64,000 nt of DNA, from assembly GCA_005402585.1 (NCBI GenBank), contig BIFP01000014.1:1-64000 (forward strand), in the 5' to 3' direction. Below the pieces are notes generated by a model, which saw nothing but the letters and a program-made list of their open reading frames with translations, ran no database searches and had not been told where the DNA came from. Position 1 is the stretch's first letter; each line of letters starts with the position of its first letter. This stretch comes from Micromonosporaceae bacterium KJ-029. Its GTDB lineage: Bacteria > Actinomycetota > Actinomycetes > Mycobacteriales > Micromonosporaceae. This document shows positions 44,201-54,000 of the stretch, piece after piece. The position numbers and the translations under genes are program-made.

Positions 44201-45676
44201 GATCCGCAGCAGGACCTGTTGGGGGTTGCCTGGCCCGCCGACGCGCGGCACGCCGGGCAGGCCGGTGTCCGGTTCGAGTTCGGTGGCCGACGGCCGCCAC
44301 ACCCGGTCGCGCAGCAGCCGCAGGAACGAGACCAGGGAGTTGTCCCGGGCGTCCGGGCTGCTCCACTGGTTCAGGGCGGTCACCGGCAGGATGCCGTACG
44401 GCTGCTCGGCGATGCGCAGCGTGGGCAGCGGCCCGGCGGCGCGGACGTGGTCGACGAAGTGCCGTCGGCCGTGCCGGATACCGTCCTCGCCGATCGTGTC
44501 GGTGAGCAGGTCGCTGAGGAAGTATCCCCAGGTGGCGGCCCAGGCGACGGTGTTCATGTGTCGGGCGCCCGCGTTCTGCGACACCGCCGCCGCGGCCGGG
44601 TCGGCTGGCGGCCCGTCCGGGCGGTGCGCGGCGCGGGCCAGCGCCCGCGCCGAGGCGGTGGCGGCACCCGCCCGGGCGACGTGCAGCGGGTCGCCGCTCT
44701 GCGCGACGACAGGGACGCCCAGGGCCCGGGCGGTGACCGGTGCGTCGCCGTCGGCCTCGGTGGGGGGCTGCTGGCCGTGGTCGACCCGGAGCAGGTCGGC
44801 CCGTTGTGGGCTGCGGGTGTCGCGGCCGGAGCGGTTGGCGGCGGTGTTGTTGGTCGGGGTGCCCGGCGCCACGTAGTCCAGACCGTGGGTGTGGAAGTGG
44901 GCGTCGAGGAGTTCGCCGAGGATGCGGGAACCACGTGCGGCCAGGGTGTCGGTCGGCGCCACCGGATCGCTGTCGACGCCGAAGACGATCAGCCGATCGA
45001 TGCCGTAATGGGCCATGACCGGCGGCAGCGGGATGCGCCCGGCCATCCCCACCTGAACCGCGCGGTCGAAGTCGACCAGCCAGCGGCTCGCCTCGTCCAC
45101 CGGTGGTTCGTACTCGCTGGTTTCGGAGAGGTCGAGGCCGGCCGGCGGGGCGACGGCCAGCGGCCGCTGCACCGGGGTGGACTCCCAGTAGACGGGGTCC
45201 ACGCCGGCCCGCCACAGCGTCACCTGCCACTGGCTGGGCAGTCCGCGGGCGACCGGCGACCGGCTCCACGGGTCCGCGCCGCCGGGCACCGGCGGGAAGT
45301 CCGGGTCGTGCGGCAGCGGCTGCTCCGGTGGTACGGGCGCGGTGGGCCGGCCGGTCTCGGCGGGTTCGAGCACGCGGGCGATCCAGGCCGCGCGTTCCGG
45401 TTCCACCAGCAGGCACAGCCGCCGCCAGGCGGCCAGTTCGTCCTCGGCGACGCGCCCCGCCCGCCAGGTGTCGATCCAGTACTGCTTGCCCCAGGCCACC
45501 TCGTCGTCGGTCAACTCCGGTTGGTGGGAGTCGACGTGCAGCACGTCGGGCAGGATCCGCAGCCACAGCTCGGTGGTGTCGCCGACGTTGACGAACCGGG
45601 TCTCCACGCGTACCGGCAGCAGCGCGACGGGCCACCGGGTCGAGAGGTTCCACTGGGGTACGGGTGGGTTGCTCAT
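41243..45676 (-). CDS. Giant-operon protein B, uncharacterised, 1477 residues
   Basis: Starts ATG 45676, overlapping the stop of protein C as ATGA. The N-terminus WPVALLPVRVETRFVNVG followed by LWLRILPDVLHVDSHQPELTDDE is a pattern I have seen in large uncharacterised bacterial proteins, without known function. A central stretch is more conserved in feel: NTVAWAATWGYFLSDLLTD, then LRIAEQPYGILPVTALNQW. The rest is long, helical and Ala/Leu/Arg-rich. There is no signal peptide, membrane segment or nucleotide-binding motif. The last 60 residues end in LPALYFPVNVDGE, beta-rich. Size, coupling and position suggest a structural subunit of the same assembly as A and C. Function is not assigned. Confidence 0.88.
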   Translation of the reverse strand: MSNPPVPQWNLSTRWPVALLPVRVETRFVNVGDTTELWLRILPDVLHVDSHQPELTDDEVAWGKQYWIDTWRAGRVAEDELAAWRRLCLLVEPERAAWIARVLEPAETGRPTAPVPPEQPLPHDPDFPPVPGGADPWSRSPVARGLPSQWQVTLWRAGVDPVYWESTPVQRPLAVAPPAGLDLSETSEYEPPVDEASRWLVDFDRAVQVGMAGRIPLPPVMAHYGIDRLIVFGVDSDPVAPTDTLAARGSRILGELLDAHFHTHGLDYVAPGTPTNNTAANRSGRDTRSPQRADLLRVDHGQQPPTEADGDAPVTARALGVPVVAQSGDPLHVARAGAATASARALARAAHRPDGPPADPAAAAVSQNAGARHMNTVAWAATWGYFLSDLLTDTIGEDGIRHGRRHFVDHVRAAGPLPTLRIAEQPYGILPVTALNQWSSPDARDNSLVSFLRLLRDRVWRPSATELEPDTGLPGVPRVGGPGNPQQVLLRILAQAPVAWHWKARSLLGMEYVTHLWRFLKLRLDGDWRERQAFEPNQLLALLDLNWAPRVARAVFAEDAHPVGGPLVDPPAPGTAAGYLRWLADPARTWQELRDRAETDGRATPLLYRVLRQSALAEYATGARRVQSALAPLPADAYRDAEMIDIRPDRESWPLWRQLERVLPGGRGTVGDYLRAANPAGEPAARDLADYRVSAQALAAYPSADLERLLAEAMDLCSYRLDAWITSFATKKLHALRTAEPYGVHLGAYGWVEKLYHRPVPLTRVTDPPAGEQGELWEGAPNAGYIHAPSLGQATTAAVLRAGYRAHTGPGDNPLAVDLTSDRVRLAAWLLDGVRQGQPLAELLGYRFERELQDHPRVLEQYLPRLRAIAPVRATRVEHDTRPREVVAATAVVDGLELHRIWRAGRIDWGGDPGLPKVGTDDHRAMVAVLGSLGEAIDAVADALLAESVHHAAQGNPLRAGATLDAASRGDVPATELEFARTPRTGLALTHRLVLVGGDSPGESEHWPTSGPTPRADAEPRLEALVRELLPRPTSVRCQVEWAGYGGPVAGTVTLDRLGRPALDLLALTDVEDTTADSELAARVLDAAAAGGVPEGATGTRPVRVVPGRQDDWAAEVLSLDEFVEAARSVRALVTTARPLTAADLGTGEPDPAGPADPAVSGRADEAAALLTQLVDDLTSDDPATIAPALDLAAAVGVLGAYTGPDATPAALRARARAVHPEVAARHGALTALSIDPTAGPDEVRAHDLARLRAVFGADFQVLPTFTLTEPAGLAEALAASTALQHDDPYAAEDWLAEAALVRPGAARLDTVRGYADAVRPGRQPALRVAQLPYADGDRWLALPFTGERPAGSRLGLVVHATTEVDPAAPLCGLLVDEWVEVLPSDTETTGVAFHAETPGQAAPQAILLAVPADGASTWTRDALERTLVETLELAPLRAVDVATLGEVGQFLPALYFPVNVDGETASTDFTRTVPAG

Positions 45677-48600
45677 GAGGCGTCCTCGGCGAGTTCGGGC
45701 AGGGACAGCAGGTTGTTGGGGATCTCACCGTCGGCTTCGGTGGTCAGGTACGCACGCCCCTCGCCGGTCCGGGACACCCGGACCCGCACGGTGCGGCCGG
45801 TGGGTTGTTCCACCAGGAACCGTTCCTGGCGTCTGATCGCGGCGATCACCTCCTCGGCGCTCATCCGCCACCTGGTGCCGTCGTCGCGGCGGCCGGCGAG
45901 CGCCACGATCCGGTCCTGGTCGACACCGCCGGCCCGCTGGACGGTGGCCTCGACCCGCCAGCTGTCGTCGACAGCCGGCACCATGTCGCTGGCGTGCACG
46001 GCCACCAGGACCGGCGGTTGGAGCAGGATCCGCGCCTGGTGGGCGCTGTTGTAGCCCCAGCCGAGCCCGTCCAGGCTCAGGTTGTTCAGGCCGCTGGCCA
46101 CCGGCACGTGCCGCAGCACCCGGTCGTCGGCGGCGGCCGGCGACAGGTGCCGCCAGTGCAGGTCCGCCCAGGCGGCGGGCGTGCCCCCGTACGGGGTGTC
46201 AGCGGCGGGGGCGTCCAGCCCGAACCGGGCGTCGACCGGCGGCTGCCGCAGCATCACGAACCAGCCGTCGCCGGTCGCGCCGCCGCGGGCCTCGGTGACC
46301 GACAGCGGCAGGCCGAAGAAGTGGATGTCCGGTTGGAGCCGGCCGGTGAACCGTGGCGCGCGTACCTCCCCGGTCGGTGCCCGCCGGCCGTCGGTGCCGA
46401 CGGTGGCCCGCTGGACGTAGATCTCGGTTCCTGGGTAGCGGCGCAGCAACTCGCCGCGGACCAGCACCACCAGCATGTCGCCGGGGCCGTCGCCGCTGGA
46501 GTTCCCGCCGAGTTCCCGTTCGGGATGCCACCCGGCGACCGGCGGTAGGCCGGCCGGCGAGCCGTCGGCGTCGCGCAGGTCCCAGAACCGGTGGACGAAG
46601 GTGGCACGCGGGTCGGTGGGGTACCGCCGCCAGAGCATCTCCCGGCCCAGCTCGGCGTTGAGGCCGACCATGAACGCCTCGACGAAGGCGGCGTTGACCC
46701 GCAGCACCGTCACGGTCTCCGGCGGGACGTCGGACACCCCGGGGAAGAGCAGGTTCTGGGACAGATCCCGCAGCAGCTCGTACATGGGCTGCGGGAACCG
46801 GGGCACCACGACCAGCTGGCGCAGGCTCTCCATGGCCGGCGACCCCGGTAGTTCCAGGCGACTGACCATCCGCTCGGTGATGCCGTCGACGGGGTGCAGG
46901 GCGTCGCTGACCCGGGCGGCCAGCGCGGCGGCGTCGAACGCCTCGCGCTTCTTTGGCCGGGCCAACGCCTGGGCGGCGAGGACCCGGTCCTGGTGTCGTC
47001 CGGCGGCGGCGATGAACCGGTCCCCCATCGCGGTACGGACGGCGGTCAGCTGCGGGTCCAGGTCGGCGACGGCGACCGCAGCGCCCTGGTTCTCCCAGCC
47101 GAACCAGCCGGGTACCAGGGCGTCGTCGGACCAGTGCGCGGCGTTGCCGTTGGCGTCGAGGTCCCAGCCGACCCGGTAGTAGCCCCGGTTGTCCAACGCC
47201 GGGTTGGCCAGGTGGAAGAAGACGAGGTCGGCGCGGCGGGTGCCGGTGACGTCCATGACGGCGAGGCCGGCGCCCTGGTGTGCCGCGGGCAGCGGCCCTC
47301 CCCCGACCGTCTTGATCAGTGACCAGCCGCCGACGACGTGGCCGCGGGCGTTGATTCCCCGGCCGATCCGGTACACCGCCTGGGTGGCGCCCTGGTACGG
47401 CCCGACGGCCAGCACGACGATGTCGGGTGTGCCGTTGTCGTCGAGGTCGGCGACGGCCACGCCGACGCCCTGCACCGGCCACGGCAGCTCCTGCACCGGC
47501 ATCGAATCCGACCAGCCCCGGGTGATCTCGCCGGTGGTGTCCAGGCGCCACCCCACCCGGTAGTAGACCTTCCCAGAGGCGCCGCCGGTGACGTAGGCGA
47601 GGATCAGCTCGGGGCGGCCGTCGCCGTCCAGGTCGGCCAGCGCCAGGTCGGCGCCCTGCACCTCGGCGGCCACCTCGTCGGGCAGCCGGAACTCCGGACT
47701 CCACCCACCGGTGACCTGCCCGGCGGCGTCGAGGTCCCAGCCGATCTGGTACCGGACGGTGTTGGCGCCCGCCGGGTTGTCCACCCACATCAGGATCAGG
47801 TCGGGTCGGCCGCTGCCGCTGACGTCGGCCACCGCGATGCCGAGCCCCTGTGTCTCCCAGCCGATCGGGGTCGGCTTGCGCATCGGCGCCGACCACCCGC
47901 CGCGGACCTCGGCCTCGAAGCCGAGGTCACGACCGACGCGGTGGTGGATGTAGTTGTCCCGTTCGGGGTTGTCGACGTGCGCGACCACCAGGTTGGACAG
48001 GAAGCCCAGCGGCAGCTTCCAGCGGATGTCAGCCGCCGGTGCGGCGGTGACCGGGCCGGAGCCCCGGGAGTCGAGGGCGGTGCCGAGGTCGGTCCAGCGC
48101 CAGGCGCTGCCCTCCTGGTGCAGGGAGAAGAGGCTGCCGTTGCTGCCGGTGACGAAGAGCATCCGGCGGGAGCTGATCACGGCTCCCGGTGGCTGCATGA
48201 CCCGGGTGCCCGGCGGGTTACCCCGGTCCACCCACTGCCAGGCGGTGCCGTTGAACACCCGCTGGTGCAGCCGGCCGTCCAGGGCACCGACGAACAGCGA
48301 CGTCTCCGCGCCGATCACCATCAGCTCGTACGTCATGTTGACGATCTCGCCGCCGGCGGGACGGCCGTGGTCGACCCAGGCCGGGGTGCCGGAGAGCCGC
48401 CGCTCGAACAGCCGCCCGTCGCGGGTCTTCACGAACAGGGCGTTGCTGCCGTACGCGGGGCCGATGTCGGCCACCCACGCGTCGGTCGGGCGACCCCGGT
48501 CGACCCAGAGCCAGCGGGTCCCGGTCCACTGCCGCTCCCACAGCTTGCCCGCGTCGGTACGGACGAAGAACCTCGTGTTGCCGTGCGCGGCCCACGGCTG

Positions 48601-51015
48601 GCTGATGATCTTCTCGGTGCCGCCCGGGTTGCCATGATCGACCCAGGACCAGGTGTCGCCGTCGCGGCGACGTTCCCACAGCCGGCCGATGTTCGCGGTG
48701 CCGTTCATGGTCGTCGCCAGGAACACGCTCTGGTTGTTGAGCACCAGAGCCGGTGTGGTCCCGAGACCGTAGCTGTTCGGTGGGTCCGGGTGCCGGCGCC
48801 AGAGCCACTGGTCGGAGGCCCAGTAGCGCTCGAACAGCCGGCCGTGGACGGAGGCGACGAACATCCGCCGGCCGCCGTCCATGAACCCGCCCGGCTCGAC
48901 CCCCGCGGCCTGCGTGCCGGGCGGCGCACCACGGTCGAGCCAGAGCCAGCGGGTGCCGTCGAAGTACCGCTCGAAGAGCCGACCGTCCGCGCTGTTGACG
49001 AACATCCGCCGATCGTCGGGGGCCACACCGGGCGGGCTGAGCAACATGCTCGGCTGGCCGGTGGGCTCGCCTGGCACGCCGGCCGGCAGCGGAGCCGTAT
49101 CCGGGTACACCACGGGCAGCGGCTCCGGCGGGGGCCCCGGGTCGGGCTCCGGGTCCGGGTCCGGCCATTCCGGCGGGTCCCGGTCGGGCGGTGGCCGCAT
49201 CGGCACGACCGGCGGCCCAGGATCCTCCGGTACGGCGGCGATCCCCGCCATCGGCACCAAGCCCGCAATGGACGGCGTCGAGGCCGCGTCGGCTTCCGGT
49301 GCCGGGTCGACGAAGGGTGCGACGCGGCTCGCCGGGCCGGCGAGCAGCGCGGCGGGGCGGCGCCACCAGGTCTCCGCGGCGTCGATGCGCTGCTGGTTGA
49401 TCCGGGTGAAGGAGATGTCGTCGCCGGCCACGTCGTCGAAGAGCACCGTGCCGGCCGGCGGGCGGGCAGGTGGCGTCGCGGTGACGGCGTTGCTGGCGGC
49501 AGCCGCCACCACCGACCCGAGGTCGACCTGCGGGCCGAAGCGGCGGGCCAGCGGACCACCCGGCCGGGTCATCCGCCGGAACGGCGCGGACAGCGTCGCC
49601 GCGGCGGTCGGGTTCTGCTCGACCTGCGCGCCGAGGAGACGCTTGCTGCGCGGACTGACCGTCACCGCACCCAGCACGGACCCGGACAGCTGCAACAACC
49701 GACCCGCCGCCAGCGGCCCCGCGGCCAGTGGGCCCGCGGCCAGCGCCGAGCCGCCGGCGAAGCCGGCGACGATCCGCCGTTCGTACGTCGAGCGGCTCGC
49801 CTCGACCGCCAGCTCGGCCTGCCGCAACGCCTCGTTGGCGCGCTGCACGGCGGCCGCCTGTTCCCAGGCGGCGGCCATCAGCTCCTCCTGCCGTTCGCGG
49901 ACGATCCGGGCACCGAGGGCGGCGGCGATCCGGTGCCGCGGGTCGAGGTTGAGTTCCCGCAGCCAGCGGGGCAGCCCGGACTCCTCGGGTACCCGGTCGA
50001 CCCCGGCCTGGACGCCGCCGTACAGCGGCGGCCCGAGCCGCAGGCCGGTGTCGCCGATCAGCTCGCGCAGCAGCCGCTGCACCGGTTCCCGGGACTCGGG
50101 TGTCCAGACGCTGGGCATGGTCAGCGCGCCGCGCAACGCCCCCTCGACGCCGAGGGTGACCGCCGGCACGCTCGGATCCAGGTCGGGCAGGCCGAGCCGG
50201 CCGACCAGCACCGGGCGCAGGCCGGCGTCGTCGGGCAGGGCCCGGGCCCGCAACCGCCGCACCAGCGACTCGAAGTCCCCGTCGGCTCCGGTGGAGAACT
50301 CCCAGCTGTGGTAGACCGGCAACGCCGGGGCGGGTCCGACCGACCCGCTCCAGGCCGGGGCGAGGGGGGCCGAGTCGTCGACGGCCAGCCCCAGCCCGGC
50401 CAGCCGGCCGGGCTCGAAGGCCGGGACCAGGCACGCCCGGTAGGCGACCCCGGCCGCCAACCGCCGCGGGCTGACCAGCCGCGACAGCGTACGGGTGGGA
50501 TCGGCGGCGAGGACCGACGCGACGGACTCGCCCTCGGTGGTGGCGACCTGGGCGTGCGCCCAGGCCCAGGACTCGCCCAGGTCCGGCAGGTCGGCCAGGT
50601 CGCACTCCAGCACCGGCAGCGGCGCCCCGGTGTCGGTGCGCAGCGCCGAGTCGGCCACCGGCACCACCACCAGGAACAGCCACGGCCGCAGCCGCTGGCG
50701 GCTGCCCGCCGCGGCGGGGGTGAACAGCCACGGGAAGTCCGGCCGGTCGAACTCGATGCTGGCCAGGTTGTTCGGTTCGAAGTCGCTGGCGCCGGGCGGT
50801 GGATCCAGTCGGATGATCTGCCTGGTGTCGACGCCGCGGACCTCGCCCGGCCCGTACAGGCGCACGTCGAAGTGGTGTTCGTCGCGGCCGGCCAGGCGTA
50901 CGCCGACGGTGACCGGTTGCCGGGCGGGGATCTCCTCGTCCAGCGGGTCCGGCGCCGCCCCGGCGGCCGCCAACCCCTCCCGCACGTACGCCAGGAAGTG
51001 CAGTTGTGCCGTCAC
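45673..51015 (-). CDS. Giant-operon protein C: coiled coil, beta-propeller and FG-GAP repeats, 1780 residues
   Basis: Starts GTG 51015, overlapping protein D's stop as GTGA. Visible layout: an unknown N-terminal part (1-355); a helical, probably coiled-coil stretch (about 360-420, RQEELMAAAWEQAAAVQRANEALRQ interrupted by short loops); a Pro/Asp linker (about 600-655, PDPDPEPDPGPPPEP); a lectin-like beta-propeller (about 660-985) of repeats with DGRLFER and W-x-W-V/L-D-x-G-x-P; then four or five FG-GAP/VCBS-like repeats (about 1000-1325: VADVSGSGRPDLIL, LADLDGDGRPELIL, VADLDDNGTPDIVV); and a C-terminal unknown region to 1780 (FMVGLNAELGREMLWRRYP). Propellers and FG-GAP repeats usually bind sugars, calcium or other proteins outside cells, yet no signal peptide is present. 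The likely role is a binding scaffold. Confidence 0.9.
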   Translation of the reverse strand: MTAQLHFLAYVREGLAAAGAAPDPLDEEIPARQPVTVGVRLAGRDEHHFDVRLYGPGEVRGVDTRQIIRLDPPPGASDFEPNNLASIEFDRPDFPWLFTPAAAGSRQRLRPWLFLVVVPVADSALRTDTGAPLPVLECDLADLPDLGESWAWAHAQVATTEGESVASVLAADPTRTLSRLVSPRRLAAGVAYRACLVPAFEPGRLAGLGLAVDDSAPLAPAWSGSVGPAPALPVYHSWEFSTGADGDFESLVRRLRARALPDDAGLRPVLVGRLGLPDLDPSVPAVTLGVEGALRGALTMPSVWTPESREPVQRLLRELIGDTGLRLGPPLYGGVQAGVDRVPEESGLPRWLRELNLDPRHRIAAALGARIVRERQEELMAAAWEQAAAVQRANEALRQAELAVEASRSTYERRIVAGFAGGSALAAGPLAAGPLAAGRLLQLSGSVLGAVTVSPRSKRLLGAQVEQNPTAAATLSAPFRRMTRPGGPLARRFGPQVDLGSVVAAAASNAVTATPPARPPAGTVLFDDVAGDDISFTRINQQRIDAAETWWRRPAALLAGPASRVAPFVDPAPEADAASTPSIAGLVPMAGIAAVPEDPGPPVVPMRPPPDRDPPEWPDPDPEPDPGPPPEPLPVVYPDTAPLPAGVPGEPTGQPSMLLSPPGVAPDDRRMFVNSADGRLFERYFDGTRWLWLDRGAPPGTQAAGVEPGGFMDGGRRMFVASVHGRLFERYWASDQWLWRRHPDPPNSYGLGTTPALVLNNQSVFLATTMNGTANIGRLWERRRDGDTWSWVDHGNPGGTEKIISQPWAAHGNTRFFVRTDAGKLWERQWTGTRWLWVDRGRPTDAWVADIGPAYGSNALFVKTRDGRLFERRLSGTPAWVDHGRPAGGEIVNMTYELMVIGAETSLFVGALDGRLHQRVFNGTAWQWVDRGNPPGTRVMQPPGAVISSRRMLFVTGSNGSLFSLHQEGSAWRWTDLGTALDSRGSGPVTAAPAADIRWKLPLGFLSNLVVAHVDNPERDNYIHHRVGRDLGFEAEVRGGWSAPMRKPTPIGWETQGLGIAVADVSGSGRPDLILMWVDNPAGANTVRYQIGWDLDAAGQVTGGWSPEFRLPDEVAAEVQGADLALADLDGDGRPELILAYVTGGASGKVYYRVGWRLDTTGEITRGWSDSMPVQELPWPVQGVGVAVADLDDNGTPDIVVLAVGPYQGATQAVYRIGRGINARGHVVGGWSLIKTVGGGPLPAAHQGAGLAVMDVTGTRRADLVFFHLANPALDNRGYYRVGWDLDANGNAAHWSDDALVPGWFGWENQGAAVAVADLDPQLTAVRTAMGDRFIAAAGRHQDRVLAAQALARPKKREAFDAAALAARVSDALHPVDGITERMVSRLELPGSPAMESLRQLVVVPRFPQPMYELLRDLSQNLLFPGVSDVPPETVTVLRVNAAFVEAFMVGLNAELGREMLWRRYPTDPRATFVHRFWDLRDADGSPAGLPPVAGWHPERELGGNSSGDGPGDMLVVLVRGELLRRYPGTEIYVQRATVGTDGRRAPTGEVRAPRFTGRLQPDIHFFGLPLSVTEARGGATGDGWFVMLRQPPVDARFGLDAPAADTPYGGTPAAWADLHWRHLSPAAADDRVLRHVPVASGLNNLSLDGLGWGYNSAHQARILLQPPVLVAVHASDMVPAVDDSWRVEATVQRAGGVDQDRIVALAGRRDDGTRWRMSAEEVIAAIRRQERFLVEQPTGRTVRVRVSRTGEGRAYLTTEADGEIPNNLLSLPELAEDAS

Positions 51016-54000
51016 CGGCGGGCCTCCTCAACGGTTCGGGAGCGGTACGTGGGCTCGATGAAACGCACCAGCGGCGGCGTCGCGGTGCGGTAGGTGGCCG
51101 GGCCGGCGGCCCGTGCGGGCGCGAGGGCGGCGGGGGTGGTGTGCGACAGCCGGAGCAGCGTGGCGCCGTCCAACGTGACCCGCTTCGCGGTGGCGGTGGT
51201 GACGACGGCTGCCGTGTCGGGCTCGTCGATTACCACAAGGTCGTAGCCGAGCGACGCCGGCGGGGGCGGCTCGCTGTCGTATTCCAGCTCGGCGGCGGCG
51301 AAGGTGCGCCCGGCCTCCATCAGCTCGAACGACGGCGTGGACAGCTTCTCGTCGTCGGTCATCTCCTGGAACTGCGCCCGGGCGAAGTGCTCGTAGGTGG
51401 CGGTGCCGACGTCGCTGGCCGCCACCTCACCGAAGCGCACCTCGGCGAGGGTGAAGCTGCCCCGCTTCACCACCGGCGCCGTGCCGTACCGGTTGATCTC
51501 CACCCCGAGCGGGGCGACCCGCTGGCTGACGGCGATCGCGCCGAGCGGGTGGGCCAGCAGCTGGCCGGGGCCGGCCTCGATGCGGCGCAGCGTCACCAGC
51601 GGCTCGCCGCGTGGCGGCAGCTGTGCGGTCCAGTTGGCCGGGTCGGCGAGCGCGGCGTCCAGCAGTTCCCCGACGTCGACCGCGGTGGGCAGCGGCGGCG
51701 GCGTACGGGAGCCGATCGACACGTCGAAGGAGACGGACCCGCTGATGAACAGCACCTTGAAGCTCGCCCTGCCCCGCGCCCGCCAGGGCCGCGGCCCACT
51801 CAGGGTCAGGTGCAGCGAGACCGCCATCAGCTCCCGTCGGCCCCGACGCAGCGCCACCGCGGCGGCGATGTCGACGATGAAACCGAGCGGCGCCAGCTGC
51901 ACCAGCGCGTCGAAGCCGAGCATGCCGGAGACGTTGAAGCCGGCCGCCTCCGCGTAGACCTCCAGGCGGGCACCGAACTGGACGGTGTTGGAGGTCAGCG
52001 CCAGGTACGCCTCCAGCCGCAGCCGCGGGTTGTCCCGATCGGAGAGCGCGATGGCGAGGCGGCGCAGCGCCGGGAAGCCGGTCGGCGGCTGGAACCGGGG
52101 GTTGAACCCACCGGCGGCGAGGGCGAAGCTCGGCTCCCGACCCCAGGACATCCGCATCGCCATGTCGCCGGTGATCGGGAAGCCGGCGACCTGCGAGTCG
52201 TACAGGGAGGCGTCGATGGCCGCCTGTTCGGCGCCGAAGTCCACCACACCCAGCACGTCCATGTTGATGCTGACCACTGGGTGCTGTGGGTCGGGCAGCG
52301 CCATCCGCAGCCGCCCGAGCACCACCAGCCGCATCGGCGCCGGCAACTCCAGCACCACGCCCAGGTCGAAGGTGAGCAGGGTCGGGGTGCCCCAGCCGAT
52401 CCGGGCCATCGGTCCGAACACGTGCCGCCCCACGGCGACCGGGAACACCGACCCGGCGGTGGCCACCACCTCGGCCGCCCGTCCCACCGGATCGGTGGGG
52501 AACATCAGCGAGTTCAACGAGCCGGTGCGCAGCCCGGCGCGCAGGGTGTCGATGTCCACCCGCCGGTTGACGCCGAGCATGCCGCCGACGCCGTTGAGGG
52601 TGAACCCGAAGCCGAGCTGGATCGGGGTGAATTCGGCGGAGATCACGACCAGCAGGGAGAAACCTTCGCTGCCGTCGGGCATCCGGATCGGCGAGCCGTC
52701 CGGGTTACGGGTGGCCAGCAGGCCGATCGCGCTGACCGCGATCGCCTGGAACTGCAGTTGCAGCACGCCGGCGTACTGACCGGCCCGCTCGTCGACGAAG
52801 AGGTAGCCGCCACCCACCAGCGGTCCGGCCTTGATGGACAGCCCGACGCCCGAAGGGGGCTTGAACGCCAGCGCGGCGTCCGCCGGGCCGAGGTTTCCCC
52901 CTTCCGGCGGGAAGGTGAGACCCGCCTTGATGCCGATCCGTTCGGCCACGGCCTGCACCGGGCCGAGCCGCAGCGACGCCGACGCACCGAGCACCGCGGT
53001 GAGTCCCTGGTCGGCGGCGCCGAGGGCGGCGTGCACCCCGAACACCTCGACCGGGCCGGCGCTGACGTGCAGCGGCAGGTCCACGTCCAGCCCGGCGGCG
53101 CCGCGGAAGGTGAGTCCCTTGCGCAGCGACCACGACACGGCGAGGTCGAACTCGGCGCGCAGCCCGTCGGCCGGCAGGACCTGGGCGAGAAAGCCGTCAC
53201 CGTCACCGGGGGCGATCACCAGCACCGCCCGCGCGGCGGAGACGGACAGCTCGATGTCGTCGAGGCCGCCGCCCAGCGCGGCGCCGATACCCAACCGCAA
53301 CCCCTGGATCTCCAGTCGGGTGCCGGTGGCGCTGCCCACCCGCACCGCGACACCGGTCGCGTCCGGCACCCGGTCGGCGGTGAGGGCCACCCGCACCACC
53401 CCGGTCAGGCCGTCGGGCAGGGTCAGCCCGTCGCGACCGATCGCGAACCCCGCGCCGGCACCGGAGACGGCCAGCCGCAGCGCCCAGCCGGCGATGACCC
53501 GGTCGAGGTCCAGTGCGCCGCGCAGCGCGACCACCAGCCCCAGGTCGCCCCGGTCCGCCGGGGACAGTGCGACGGTGGCCCCGACGGTGACGTCGGCGTC
53601 GCCGACCCGGATCGGTGCGGCGACGGTGAGCATGCTCTGGGCCAACGCGGTGCCCACCGGGCCGAGATCCGGCCCGTCGGCCGGGTCGACGCCGGGCAGC
53701 GCGGGCACGCCCAGCTCGCGCAGCAGCGCGGCGATCCGGGGGAAGAGCCGGGCCGCGCCGGCGTCGGTCGCCGCCGCGGTGCCGAGCCCGTCCGGGAAGT
53801 ACGCCGCGCGCAGCGCGCCCACGGGGTCGCGCAGCAGGTCGCCGAGGCGGTCCAGGTGCAGCTCGGGCCGGGACCGGGGCAGCCGTACCGGGGTGCCCAC
53901 GGCCGGCATCAGCGCGCTCACCGGAGTCTCCCCGGCCGGGACGATCAGCGTCAGCAGGACCGCCAGCTGGTACGCCACCGGGTGCTGGCGCTGCAGGTAG

